From Quercus robur (taxonomy: Eukaryota; Streptophyta; Magnoliopsida; Fagales; Fagaceae): a DNA stretch of 64,000 nucleotides. The notes beneath the pieces were generated by a model. It made no database searches. It was not told where the DNA came from and saw only the letters and a program-made list of their open reading frames with translations. Position numbers and translations under genes: made by a program. Location: contig NC_065537.1 in the NCBI RefSeq assembly GCF_932294415.1, forward strand, positions 682,001 through 746,000, read 5' to 3'. Shown piece by piece: positions 22,900 to 36,187 of the stretch (positions are counted from its first letter, which is position 1; every line of letters begins with the position of its first letter).

Positions 22900-25579
22900 T
22901 TAGAATAATCTGATAGAAACTCGTCCTTACTGAATGTTATTTTGAATCTTAACTTCAATGTAAAGGGTTTCACTAAATTTTTTTAGATAAGCTTTCACTT
23001 TGAGGAAATTTTTTCCTATTAATATAGCAATCCTATTGGTAAGTGCTCCACTTATAATCTTATTGGAGATTACTTTATGGGGATATTTAGATTTGCTTAG
23101 GAATTTTGATTCATAGGAACTATTTTTGTAAAGGTGGTGGTGTCTTGGTTACAAAAAGAGGAAAGGTAGTTTATAAGAAGCCTAAGGAAGTTTGAATATG
23201 CAAAATATTGATAACCTAAATTTTTGTCAGTGATGTTGTCGCTTTTGTTGGTGTCATCAACCCAAAAGGTATAAGGTATAGTAATTGATGATCTAAAGTG
23301 CTTCTTACTTCCCAGAAATGCCAAAATTTGAATTGCTTAGTACTTTGTATGTCTGAAGCAATTCCATAATAATCTTTTTTTTTTATCCTACTTAGTTTCT
23401 GAAGATATTTTTTCATCTATTCTTTGTTTGCCAATATCCGTTTCTTTCTATTGGTCGAGGTTTTAGTGACTCTACTTCTTTGTATTATCAATGTTAAAGT
23501 TGCTCTCTATATACAGGTGTTGAAGGTATTATTGGGGCTGCTACTTCTAAAGATAGCATCCTAAGGCTGTGGAAGGTAATTAGAAGAAGCCAATATGCTG
23601 TAACTCAAATAGCAAAGAAGGAAAGCTACTAATTAAAGTAATAGAATGAACCCTTTGTGCATAAATGTTTTTTTTTTTTTTTTTTGGTAGCGTATGCCTA
23701 AGTTTTTGTTGGCTAGGTTCCTTATTTCTTTGCCATAGTCAAACATTCTCTATATGTTTATATGTTTTTGCCTTTCCTTTTGTTACACAGATTCAAATTC
23801 CTGTTTTCCACGTTTTGTTTCACCGGTTCAAGTTTAGTTCCTTTCCCTTCCCCACCTTCTATTTCTCACGGTTTCAGCTTCTGTTCTACCGTTTAACTCA
23901 CAATTTGAGCTTCTGTTTCGGCTTCTAATGTCAGCCTCTCTGTCTTCCTTCCTTCCTTCCTTCCTCTCCTCACATCTATATCAATACTGACATGAGCTGA
24001 GTGATTTAGTTGAGGTATCCCTACGTCCCAATTTCTTTTGTGCTCTATTCTTTTGCTTGATGGTTTTTTCCCCCTTTCTATGTTTTGTTTCTGCCTATTT
24101 CTTGCTATGGTGTGGACGGTTGTTATGTTACATTTGCTTTCTAAATCATTTTTGTTAGGGTGTTGAATTTGTTAGTTATTTAATTGGAGCACTGCTTCTT
24201 TTGGGTATGCTCATTCTGAGTTCTTTTGGGGATTTTCTAGGTTGGGAAAACCCAAAAATAGTGTGACAATCATGTAACTATATTGAATCTATATATTAAA
24301 TATGTCACCTTTTACTAGAATTGGCCAAACAATTGGCACGGGTTGTTTTGAAATCTCTTGAGTCACATCTAGGATTGACAATCATGCGAGAGAACGTGTG
24401 GTTGGCATGCATCATATTATAGTACCAAGTGACTTGGAATGTCAAGATTTTAGTAGTTTTCCCTTGTGTGAGCTGTGACCCCTAAAAGAATCATGCTGTA
24501 TATATCTATGTTAATATTCTTTACCTTGGTAAAACAACAAAATGCTTCGGTACTTAAGCCTAATTCTTTTTTTCTTTACTTTTTTGAGAAACAATACTTG
24601 AGCCTAATTCGATGTTTCATTCTTCAGTCATGCACTTAATTATTGAACTATTTTAGAGGTTGCTTAGCATATAATCTTTGGATGCATTTCAAATTTTTGC
24701 CTAAGGATGTATGCATTACTTTGCTGGCTTCTACTAGCCCAAGACACATCAAGTACCAAAAATAAATGATACATTCATGGCGGAATATTAAAGACATAGT
24801 AAAAACCTGCATTTGCTAATTTCAGAAATACTTTTTTGTGGTTTCTTCTCTGTCTCTCTCTTTTTCTTTACCACTCTCTGAATGATTCCTCCAACAAAAT
24901 AAAGCACGGTGCCCCCTATTATGAATGTATAAGAAAGTGAAACAAAACATGAGGGATGCTGTGTGCTTTGTAAACAGCTCATAGCTGTATGGAATGGTGG
25001 CCATTAAATTAGTAAAGAGTTTGTGTTTTCTTTTTTATGAGATCCCTTGTGAATTTTTCCACTAATTTGGATGTTCTCCAATATTTATGTGCCGCCTTAA
25101 ACAACTGACTGTTTTAAACCCTTCAAATTCGTCCTTTTGTACTCCACTATAATAATTAATTTAAAAGAAAAGAATCTGAATCCTATTTCTCTTTCCTATG
25201 ATGTTACTAAAGATATTTCAGGAAGCGCCCTTTTCTTTTTCTTTTTCTATCTATGTTGAAATTTCAATAAAGAAAAAAATGTAAGATTCTTCACATTTAC
25301 AATATGTTACAATATATCTATGTGAGTGAGAAATATATTTTGCTCTCCAGCTAAGGAACTTTATCTAATATACAAATAACACAATCCATGATCCATGACT
25401 AAATCAAAGAAAACCTCTTTACTATTTTAAAGCTAAAGTAATCGGGCAAGAGTTTACATGTATAGCACTATATTCAGAAGATATATACTTATGCGATACC
25501 CTTTTAAAAATAAATAAATAAATCAAGCAACATGCCATGCAATTAACTAACAATAATGGCACAATGAGAATGAAGAGAT

Positions 25580-25637
<58 letters not shown>

Positions 25638-28367
25638 GGTTGAAAGCATTCAATGTGTGTGCAAGTGCATGCATGTTCAGCCTGATGTATAGGTCATGTA
25701 ATTGTAATGCCATAGTCATATGGAACATGTTACTGTGTAGGTGTGGGAGCAAATTTCATATTGATAATGCAAAAAATACAGAGAATTCTCATATAAGTCA
25801 CTCCATAGATGTTAGGGATTTGCATAATTGTTAATTGCTGGATCTTCTAAAAGGTATTCCAATGTCTTGGACTAAATCTCCTCCACCCAAAGGACAACTT
25901 TAAATCAAGGACAATCAATATGACTATAAAATCTGGTAAGTAGAAAATATGCATCTGAATATGCAGTGATCCTACTTAACTCCAAGAAATGGTTCATTCT
26001 ATATAATATTATTCAATGTATTTAAAGTATAAGTATCATAGCCAGTAGCCACTAGCTAGGAAGTAACTCCATGTAATAAAGTTTTAATTCCTTTTACTGC
26101 CTTTAGTTAATAATTAGCTAGGGATCATGTTGAATGCGCAATAGGCATGTGGGATATTCTTCTTTTGAATTCAAGTCACCAAGACAGACTTCAACACTTC
26201 ATAGAATCAAGTCAAGAAACTCCCCTAGACCAATCCTTCACCCTACAATTCCTCAACTACATCTTTGAATTAGTATATGTAGAATTGATACCTTCATGCC
26301 CCCATCCTAAACGCTTCTACTATCTACATATTTTTTTTCCTTATTCAATTTTCTGTTTTAGGCAGGTAATTCATTGAAACAAATCTAAGAAACATTTAGA
26401 ACACAAAATATCCTCAAAAGGCATCCCAATACATATGGGAATCACATATTACAATTTACAACCAATATATTTCACCTGTTTTGTTTTTTTTTTTTTTTTA
26501 TTGGTAAGTTATAGAAGTATCTAGCAGGTTTTAAACTCACGCCTCACTTTCCAACTAATTATTATAGGAGAAGGAAGTGCCAATTTAGCTATATTTATGC
26601 ATGCATTTTGATGAAAAATGTACTGCTTGCCATGCTACTCTTTGCTTAAAATGTTCCTTTTTCTTTTTTTTCCTATTGGATTATTTATTTATTTATTTAT
26701 TATTATCTGCTTTGAACAACTTGCTAAATACAGGTTTTGTTACAAAGCATGGTTTAATACATCAAGTGTCTGATCATATTTGCATCTTGGGGAACTGTGT
26801 GAGTGTGGTTTCTATGATAGGTTACTTTTCCTATATTAGTATATTTTCTTTGAAGGAAATCGAGTACTTACCTTAAACTTGACTTTAACTGAGTCCACTT
26901 CAGAGATGTATTTATGAAAATAGTATGGTTAAACGGCCATAAATATATGGAGTCAAAATGTTTGCATCATTTTCCATATATGTGAAACTCAGCAAAATAA
27001 TATCATAGGCCATCACATTTGAGATTGTTAGTAGATCTATAAGATTACCCTAGATTGATGTAAAGTTAAACGAAATACATACCACAATAGCTCAAAATTT
27101 TCAAGATTGTTTGAAGAAAATTTTCCCAATACAACATTTATACCTGTGAACTTTCATCTGAACCAGTGTATCTTGCCACAAGCTGTGATGCAGGAGCAAC
27201 ATCAAAGTCCTTCCATCGTATCCCATATGCCTTTTGGGATGTGATTTTACATATTCTCTTTTGTAGCACACAATAAATAACCGAAGTGCATAAGCCATGT
27301 ATCATATGCCTTTTGAGAAATTCCATTATTGCCCGAACAATTTATGTAACCAAAAGAAATAGGACATTGTTGAATGAGTTGCTTTGCTACGAAATCCCTT
27401 TGTAAATAAAGCTGGATTGTTTCTTCAAGTGTGTTCCAACTCTCAATTATAAATAAAATGAACATGCCATGCTAAGATTTTTTTTATATTATCTTTTGGT
27501 ATGCTAAAATAAATTTTATATTATCTTTTGGTTTTGTAGGTTGTTCATATTTTCTACCAATTTAATACGGATTATCTATTAAATTGCAAGTTCAAAAGCT
27601 GGAATATATAGTCAGTTATCTCTAAATATCAGTTAGAAAATTATTTTTAGGTGGGTGTAATCAATGGCTTTCTATAATTTGACTAAGAAATGATAATTAA
27701 GCCAAAACATTCCATGAAGAGATGTTGCTACTTTTGGAATTGTTTCAAAGACACCAATTAGAGCTTGAATTTCTATGAGGTTGAATATACGTATTGATTA
27801 GTGAAATGGACAGCTTAGGAGAGAATAAAAGTTAAGGGGATAAGGGTCCTCCAGTTGTCTTTGTTGGGTTCATAAATTATGAACTATAAAAGAAAAACAA
27901 AACAAAACAAAAAGAAAAAGAAAAACGAATGCACATATAGCATGTAGGTGAGAATTCGGGGCGGTGCTAAAATAGGTAATGGGAACTTTTCACTCAAAGT
28001 GAGAGTACAAATAGAGGGAGATTAAGAGCAAAAAACAAAAAAAGGTTGGCCTAAGATACAAGGTTGGTTTAAGTATTTGGGTTGGGTCTTATCTTGTGAA
28101 GTTTTCATTATTAATGGAACTGCCTAGAGGCAAGAATCTATAAATAGTCTCAGAAAAATGCTTTTCTTGTTACTTGTGTGAACTTACTAAAATATTTTTT
28201 ATATTATTTTTTTGGATGTGTAGGCTGTTCATATTTTCTACCAATTGATTACAAACCATCTATTAAATTGCAAGTTCAAAAGTTGGGTTGTTTCTTTAAG
28301 TATGTTCAACTCTCAATTATAAATAAAATGACAAGGCCATGTTAAAATATTTTTATACTATCTTTTG
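22900..28367. other. Long gene-poor region
   Basis: No confident gene. There are (cttc)n near 23945-23965, a (TA)n array at about 25577-25632, and several poly-T tracts. Two minus-strand frames have balanced composition: about 24788-25004 (a hydrophobic piece, SYTFIIGGTVLYFVGGIIQR, followed by basic residues) and about 27101-27465 (with AYGIRWKDFDVAPASQLVAR). Both could be decayed exons but were not recognised. A 'taaaatatttttatattatcttttggtatg' type sequence recurs near 27475, 27510, 28187 and 28345. Confidence 0.4.
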
Positions 28368-28372
28368 GTATG

Positions 28373-29644
28373 TATTGAGGTCTAAAAAGTCACAGTACCC
28401 AAGCCCAAAGAAATAAGCGCAAGGGGGCCACGAAAAAGAGAAGAAATGGTAAGCCCAAGAGGCTTGAAGCCCAAAAAGCATCAAGAAGAAAAAAGGGGAA
28501 GCCCAGAAGCTTATGAGAAAAGAAGAAAGAAAAGGAAAAGAAGCCCATGTCAGAGGATTGAAGAAGAAAGCTGAGCCGGGATTCTCAGAGACTGCCAAAA
28601 GGCTTGGATCCCCTCAGGCGTGTAAGCACAGTCAACAAAAGATTAAGATAGTTCAAAAGAAAAAGACAAAAAAAGAAACACAAGGAACAAAGGAGAAGCC
28701 ACGTCCTTCTCAAGCGCCAAACGACCTAGCAAGAAAAAGAGGAAAGAATCAGTGACCTCTCATAGCGCAAGTGGGTAGCACCTCGGGGAACCAGAATGAA
28801 GAAGTATAAAAAAAGGAATAGCAGCGGAAGACTTTCAAACCGGTAGAGTGGGATTCCACCCATTTGAGAAAAAAGATAAAGAAGAAAGACGGCCAAAAAG
28901 TTGGATCGAGAAGAGCGTGACCTCAGCATATTCTGAAATAGATAGTCAGCCATAGACTTTCAAAGAAACAAAACTAAAAGGAAGGAAAGAATGAAAAACA
29001 GGGAAACTGAACTACTGGGCGATGGGCACAATACATACTCTAGTACCTAGAGGGCAAAACAGGGGAATCAATAGTTCCCCTTAGACTCCAGAATATCACT
29101 ATAAAAAGGGGGAAAGGATTGTGAAGAAAGGCAGAGAATTTGGAAACGGGAGAACCATTGATAAAATTCTGTCAAGAAGAAAAAACTCAGAGAAAATTAG
29201 TAAAATTACTTCCCGGTATCCTAGAAAAAGCCACTATAGCACATACTCGGATTCAAAAAGAATCAAATTTTGCAAGTCTTAAAGGTTAGAATAACCATTA
29301 AAGACTGTAATTTTTGAGCTTGCTTGAACCTTATATCACGTCTTAGTGAGTGTACTGTAATCATAATAAATTCAATGAAATACTTTCCACTGATTTAAGG
29401 ATCCCTAACTGTTACTTTGTGCATTTACTATTTTGTTCTCTACATTACTTTGCTGTTTTGATTTGTTGTTCAATACAAATATCCTTGTTTGTCAGTTTAT
29501 ATACATTGTAGGAAGCATGCCCTATGCACCACTTGATTCTTAAACAGCCCTTTAGCTACAGTGAATCAAAGCCCGGTCCACCAAACTACAACTATTCGGC
29601 CTGGGATCCTTGGGCCTGAGTGTTACTAAAAAGGCACTCTCACA
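28373..29644 (+). mobile_element. Solo LTR, family X, copy 1
   Basis: Starts TATTGAGGTCTAAAAAG (TG changed to TA) and ends GGCACTCTCACA. An exact 5-bp target duplication gtatg lies at 28368-28372 and 29645-29649. Length 1,272 bp. The same sequence is present in inverse orientation at 36188-37423. The 3' part carries the matching tract gcccaaggatcc/gggcctgagtgt. No internal retrotransposon sequence flanks it. Confidence 0.9.
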
Positions 29645-29649
29645 GTATG

Positions 29650-30378
29650 TTAAAATAATTTTTATATTATCTTTTGGTTTCTACCAATTTATTATTCATT
29701 CAAACATAGCTTCAAGGGCTACCTTATACCTCAGGATCCCTGTGTTCCAGAGAGGCTTTGCTTCTGATATGTATCAGACTCTGCTATGATGGATTGTTCT
29801 TTTTTTGCCTTTTATATGTATATATTAATCAGAAAGACTGAGATGTGGATTTGGATCTCTCATTTATATGTTAGTTGATTGAAATGGTTGATCTATGATT
29901 CTTTGATCAGAATATTGGTTTTTGGAAATGGGGTTTGATTGTTTTTGTCATTGGTATCATATTTATTTCCCAAGTTTTGGTTTTTGTTACTACTGAGATT
30001 AATGGGTTTTTGATTTTTGGAAATGGGGTTGGTTTGTTTTTGACATTTCTATCACATATACCAAATATATTTTTATTTTTATTATTATTATTAAATTACT
30101 GCTAAGATCAATCGGTTCTTGAATCTTGGCATTCATACAAAAGAATATAGAACCCAAACAAGTTGAAAAAATGGGGAAATTTTATATTAAAAAAAATCCA
30201 AACTCTTTAGAACCACATGATCAATTGTAAAAAGTGAAAGCATAGGAGGTAAAAAACAAAAAAAGTTGGTCTAAAAAACAAGGTAATACGATAATTTTAT
30301 AATGTTGTGAAATTATTAAGACTTTTTGTGTTCCTTTGAGGACTCTTTATTATTAGACAAAATATTAGGCACTTATAT

Positions 30379-30419
<41 letters not shown>

Positions 30420-30877
30420 CTACGGGCTCAAAAATAAATTAAATGGGGAAGGAAGGATCTCTTATGCCACGTATCAAGACCATCAGTCATGTAGTAAACC
30501 AATGAGTGAAATGGCACCTCATTTGGTTGTAAGAATAACGTGTGAGAGGATTTTACATATTCATCTATTATTATTATTTTTTTTTTTGAAAAAGTTCATC
30601 TGCTTAATTTAGATATTTATAACTAGAGAATTAAATAATAATTCATGCAACAATCAAAAAATGCAAAAATTGTTTATCATATTCATCATAGATGGTTATA
30701 AATTTACATTTAACTTTGCATTTATATATTCTTATGCTTTAATTTACATATTTATAACTAAACAATGAAAATTATGAATAAAATGATTAAAACAGTTCAC
30801 TCGTCCATAACGCAAGCAAGATACTATAAATTACAATCCTCAACAACTTCAAAAATACTCTTTACATAATCACAAAA
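29650..30877. other. AT-rich spacer with (TA)n
   Basis: No gene recognised. A (TA)n array lies at about 30383-30417. Repeated phrases (ggggtttgattgtttttg / ggggttggtttgtttttg) sit near 29930 and 30025. Confidence 0.4.
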
Positions 30878-31090
30878 ATGAGCATACAATATGAATTACC
30901 TATAGAATTATTGGTCAAAATATTTTCCAATGTTGGAAGACAATCGCCAAAATTTTTAGCCGACATCAAAACGAGATACACATATTTAAATTCACAACTA
31001 ATGTATGTTACTTTCACATCAACTCTCCATTTTTTTTCTACTAATCACAATCTACCACGTCCAAAATTGTGGCACAAAATATTGTAGTCT
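30878..31090 (+). pseudogene. Possible F-box gene, N-terminal exon remnant
   Basis: The frame begins MSIQYELPIELLVKIFSNVG and continues SPKFLADIKT, which resembles the first half of an F-box of the At2g35280-like plant family (LP..LLV.VL..V...S..DL...K.SCK.F). The expected continuation (CKRFNRLAS) is found 4.3 kb downstream at about 35413, after two Helitrons. The assignment rests on short motifs only. Confidence 0.35.
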
Positions 31091-31196
31091 TATATTTTCT
31101 CTTTTTATTAACTTTATACAATGAAGTCGTGCATAGTTTTAGAGTCATTGTTATATTTTTGAAAAAAAAAATGACTTCATAGATCCAATATTGCAA

Positions 31197-31316
31197 TCTA
31201 TATATTACTAAAAGCTGAAGCGTGGAATTTATTACTGCTGAGCTCCTGTTGCGCCACCTCATTGCCACGTCATTTGCCATGTAATTATTATTTATTATTT
31301 ATTCCTTTTTTTTACA

Positions 31317-31348
<32 letters not shown>

Positions 31349-33115
31349 TATTAACTTTACATATACATCTTTGTCTCTTCTTATCCCTTCTCTCTTACTA
31401 TAAATTTGACACTCTTTTCCATTCTTTGCATGGTTTCCTCTCACAAAAAGGTTCTCTCTCTATCTCTCTCTCTCTCAATGTTTTGGTGGATTTTTATTTT
31501 TTTTATTGCATCTTCGCTTTAGGTTGATAAATTTTTGTGTTTTTAAGAACTCTAATTTAGGTTGATACGATTTAATTTTGTGTTATAAGTTGTTATTATT
31601 ATTATTATTTAGCTCTTTAATTGTTAAATTTTATCCGATTACATTATAAATAGTAGATAAAAATAAAATAGTATTCCATTACATAGAATAATTTGGATAA
31701 TTTAGTGTTTATTGTTATATCTTTTAATTTTTCTAATTTTTTTCTTCTCTTCTATTTTACTCAATATTGAAATTCAACCACATCCTCCTTATCATTAAAT
31801 TATTTATATTTTTTCTCTCTCTTTTTTTTTTAAATAAAAAATGTAATATTTTACTTAAATTCAAATAAAAGAAAATTGTACTCATCAAATTGTACTCATT
31901 TTTTTTAACATTTACGCTTTCTCCAATCTTTCTCCTTCACTTTACCTTTTCATCCCCCTAAACATTCTACCTTAATATCACTCTTCCTCTTTCCTTTTAT
32001 CTTCCTTTATTTTGTTTCTTTTTATTATCATCCTCTTGGTATAAGTTTGTCATTCACTCTTCCATTTTTACATAATTTTCTCTCACAAAAAAATGGTTAT
32101 TTCCCACTCTTTCTCCCTCAATTTTTTGGTGGATTTTTATTTTTATTTTCCTTGCATCTATATTTTAGCTTGATAAAGTTTTGTATTCTTTAGAACTCTA
32201 TTTTGGTTTATGGGATTTAGTTTTGTGTTTTAAGTTTTTTTTATTTTATTTTTTTTATGACTTTGATTGTTAAATATTATGATATTGCATTATAAAAAAT
32301 TAAAAATAGTATATAAGAATGTACTATTATTATATTACATAGAATTATTTGGATAAGTTAGTGTTTATTGTTATGTATTTTATTTTTATTTTTTTTCTCA
32401 TATAATTTTATTTAACATTTAAATTCAGCCACATCCCCCATATATATTATTAAAATATTTATATTTCCACTCCTTTTTTATTTTAAAATATTTAAAATAT
32501 AATATTTTGCCTAAATTAAATAAATAAAATTGTCCACATTAAGTGGAGTAATGCTAGGGAAACACTTATTCTCACACCCAATGCATCAAAGGAAGAATGA
32601 AATACAAAACAAATCAAGTTACAAACACTAAATTAAAAAATAATAATAATAATAATAATAATAATGATGCATATTTAATGTCATAGAATCATCATCAAAT
32701 TTTGGAAAACGATAGGTTGCCAATAGGAAAAAAACCAATACAAAGTAATAAAGAGTAGATAAAGAAAAAAAAAAAAAAAAAAAAACCAAATGTCAATTAG
32801 TAACCGTTGATTGGAAAACAAAAAGGTTGTAAGGGGAAGTAAAAGATAAAATAGAGATTACCGTGTGGAGAACATTAAAAACTTTACAGTGCAGTAACAT
32901 AAACCATTAAATTTACTTAAAAAATTAAATCAACATTCAACAATTAAATACAATCATAGTACTAAATTTAAATTTAAAACTAATCAAACTCTAACTATGG
33001 AAACCATATTAATCATAACTAAAAAAGAGATGTTTTCTGATAGTAGTGGAAATTACATAAGAAATAAAGTTAGAAAATTTAAAAATCCATTTTTTGACAT
33101 TTCATTTAACCTTAT

Positions 33116-33166
<51 letters not shown>

Positions 33167-33572
33167 TACACTATTACTCTTGAAAATCTAACGAACAATG
33201 CTACCTCTCATTTATCGTCTTTATTATACAAATCATCAGTTAGTAAATATATGATAATGGTAAGAAGTGTTACAAATAAGATCACTAAAAAAAATTAATT
33301 AGCTACTATCATTATGGAGTGGTAGTCTATAATTTTACGCATCCAAAAAAGTGAAATATATAGAGTTTTCTTAAAGGTATGTGTAAAGATTCACTATATA
33401 TATATGTGTGCGTGTGTTTATAAAGGTTAAAAAAAAGGTATATTTAAGGTTTTTATTAACTTAAAAACTAATGAAAAACCAATGGTTAATAACTAAAATT
33501 ATAGTATTAATAAAATATTTAATGAGACCATCTTGAAAAAATTATCACATGCAACGTGCGGGTATGTGATAA
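31197..33572 (+). mobile_element. Non-autonomous Helitron
   Basis: Starts TCTATATATTACTAAAAGCT and gaagcgtggaatttattact, clearly the same 5' end as the units at 1404 and 3409. Its 3' hairpin is atgcaacgtgcgggtatgtg (33549-33568) with a degraded terminus. Internal AT-rich blocks match those of the first Helitron cluster. It contains (TA)n at 31318-31340 and 33120-33159. Confidence 0.6.
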
Positions 33573-34280
33573 GTATATAATAAAAGTTGAGCTTAGACGC
33601 CATGGTTACGCCACATAGCTTCACCAAATTGCAGATATTTTATTAAATTTTTAGATTTTTAAAGAACTAAAAAGGAATAGTATACTACCAGGACTCTAAT
33701 TCATTTTTATCATTAAGTAGTTTATCTCTTTAAAAAAATATAAAATATAAAATTTTCCAAGTTTTTCAAAATAAAATCAAGCTATATGGCGGTAATTCCT
33801 GTGGATATGAACATAGACGGTTTAAAAAATAAAGAAAAGGTTGTACTCCTATCATCTATTTCACCGGATGCTTTTGAACGTTTCAATTGGGACTATCGCT
33901 CACAACTTTTTTTATTTTAATTTGTATAGATTAATATTAGATTAATCAAAAAAATATTATATAGTAATCATAAAATAAAAATTGCTTCATGTAAGATTGT
34001 AGGTAAATTAATATTAGATTAATCAAGACTTTAATTTATTCTTATCTCTAATTCATTGTTATCATAAAGTAAGTGTATCTCTAAAAAAAAGGGAATAAAA
34101 AACTGCAGATTAATAGCAGATTAATCAGGACTCTAACTCATTCATATCTCAAATTCAAAAAATCAGGACTCTAATTGATTCTTATTTCTAATTCATTGTT
34201 ATCATAAAGTAAGTGTATCTCTAAAAAAAAACATACTGCTTCCCGTAATTTTTTTTTTTTTTTTTTCGTATTAACTTTAA

Positions 34281-34315
<35 letters not shown>

Positions 34316-35292
34316 AATAACAATAGCTAATAATGTTAACTATTTTTTTTGGATAAAGTATTTAAAAAAAAAAAACTAATATGTAATTAACCTAAACTTC
34401 TTGATTAGGTAACTTCAAGGAGTTTAGAGTATTTGATTTTTACTTAGAGTCCTTTTCTAGGTGTAGTATGTATATATATACATAGTTAGTTGGTGTATTT
34501 TTTCATTCTCCAACTTATTGTACAGTTTTATTTATTTATTTAGGCTTCCATTTTTCTACCTACAATCATGTAGGTATGTATTTTTTACTCTAATTTTTTA
34601 TTATAATCAATTAAATACATTTTATGTATTTGTTCCCTTTTGTTTAAGCTAATTTCCTTATATTTTTCTTTTTGTGTGGGGGTAATTTCCTTATGTTTGA
34701 TTTAATTCATATGTTAATGGTTTGATCCAATTTAATTTTTTTGTTGTCCAATATATATGTAAGTTGTCGTAGTAAATTCCAATCATAGACTATTAAATTT
34801 ACAGACAATATTGTAATCTATATGGTACTTTGTTTTTTTTTAATCTATTTAATTTTCTTCTTGATTTTTTTTTTTTTTTTTTTCAGGTTTGTCAAAAAAG
34901 ATTTCAAGCATCCTAAGAAAGGTTTGTAATTTAGATGTAGAACTTTGCAATTTTTTTTAATTAGAACAAAGGTTTTATTCCTCGAATAGTTCTATCTTTA
35001 AAAAGTGGCCAATTTTATGTTACTTTGTCTAAAGATTTTAATCATTAATATTATTGTTAACAATACTGCAAATCACTTATATTGTAGATTCATTAGATAT
35101 ATATATACAAATGATATTATAATAGCACAATTGGTATGTTAGAAGATAATTTTGTATTAAGGTGCTATCATTTTATATTTGATGGTTGTTATACCAATGT
35201 AATTTATTCCTTTCGTTATAATAATTACTTATTTGGTTATAATAATTATATATATTCTACAAAAACCGTGCAACGCATGGGCCTTCAACTAG
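33573..35292 (+). mobile_element. Non-autonomous Helitron, tandem to the previous one
   Basis: Begins ataataaaagttgagcttag directly after the previous 3' end (a degraded copy of the 5' motif) and ends aaccgtgcaacgcatgggcc, then CTAG at 35289-35292. Contains two long A/T runs near 34250-34310 and a duplicated tract (ctaattcattgttatcataa near 34050 and 34187). No coding region. Confidence 0.5.
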
Positions 35293-35403
35293 TTGTGATA
35301 GTAACAATGTTCACTTATCATTCTTAATATATGATTATTGACATGTTTTGTCACCAGTTGATTTTTTTTTTACTACATTAGTTTCTTAATATATGTTTAT
35401 GTT

Positions 35404-35935
35404 TTTAAAAAACAGCTGCAAGCGATTCAATCGGCTAGCAAAAAAAAAATTTCTTCACCACAACAATTGAATTGGACTGCTCCAAAATCCTTTATTCCTT
35501 CGAAAGGATGAAGAAAACTCATTCATCAATGCTTTAGGGCTAGAAACAAACAAACACTATTTTGGGTTGGAGCTCACAAATATTTTGTACAAGATCAAAC
35601 TAAAGCGGGAAAAGAAATCATTCTTTGCGCCAACACAAAAGGAGACAAAAATGAAAAATATGGATTGGCAACTGCGTTGTTATGCGAATGAAATGATGAG
35701 GGAATACAAGTATTGTTATCAATTCTAAACCAACCAAATGGAAAATTATTGCTTCAAAACTATAGACAAATCCTTCAACATACAACTTTTGGAATAAACA
35801 CATTTCGCATCCCAAATAACCAAGCATGCAAGAAAAATGGAGTGGGTCATTGGGAACATGAATGCCCTTACCCTTATGTAAACGAAGAATTACATGTAAC
35901 ATGTAAAATGTGCTCAATTGACTAGGAAATGTACA
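35404..35935 (+). pseudogene. Possible F-box gene, C-terminal remnant
   Basis: After an acceptor-like aaaaaacag the reading CKRFNRLAS fits the second half of an F-box. Further on, in shifting frames, come KYGLATALLC, then GIQVLLSILNQ, then a Cys-rich end with CKK...HWEHECPYPYVNEEL and CKMC. In the At2g35280-like family the order F-box, 'YVYGMILLC' repeat and Cys-rich tail is usual. Stops and shifts show it is dead. The zinc-like end could alternatively be a degenerate zinc knuckle of another family. Confidence 0.35.
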
Positions 35936-36117
35936 AATTAGCAAACCAAGTATGGTAGAATTATGTTTCAAAAATAAAATATACAATAAAATTTCCTCAT
36001 TCTATTCCGAATACTAATCTCTAATAATACAAAATTAATTCTATGACCAAAACCTCCAATCACCATAATAAATAAATAAATAAATATATACACACACATA
36101 TCACTATTAAAAAAAAA

Positions 36118-36142
36118 AAATTTATCACGCGCAACGTACTGG
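36118..36142 (+). mobile_element. Helitron-like 3' terminus
   Basis: tttatcacgcgcaacgtact followed by CTGG (a CTRR form) resembles the Helitron 3' ends elsewhere in this window, but without the usual spacing. If real, the F-box remnant may be cargo of an older, larger Helitron into which the two others later inserted. Confidence 0.35.
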
Positions 36143-36187
36143 TCCAAAAAAAGGCAATTGCAACAAAAATCTTGCCTCCTTGACTAC

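Noticed and set aside
24788-25004. Hydrophobic minus-strand frame as a membrane-protein exon
   Set aside because: A single short piece without recognised family or convincing splice sites; mentioned only in the spacer entry.
25422-25752. Frames with Ile-Tyr repeats
   Set aside because: Products of the (TA)n microsatellite.
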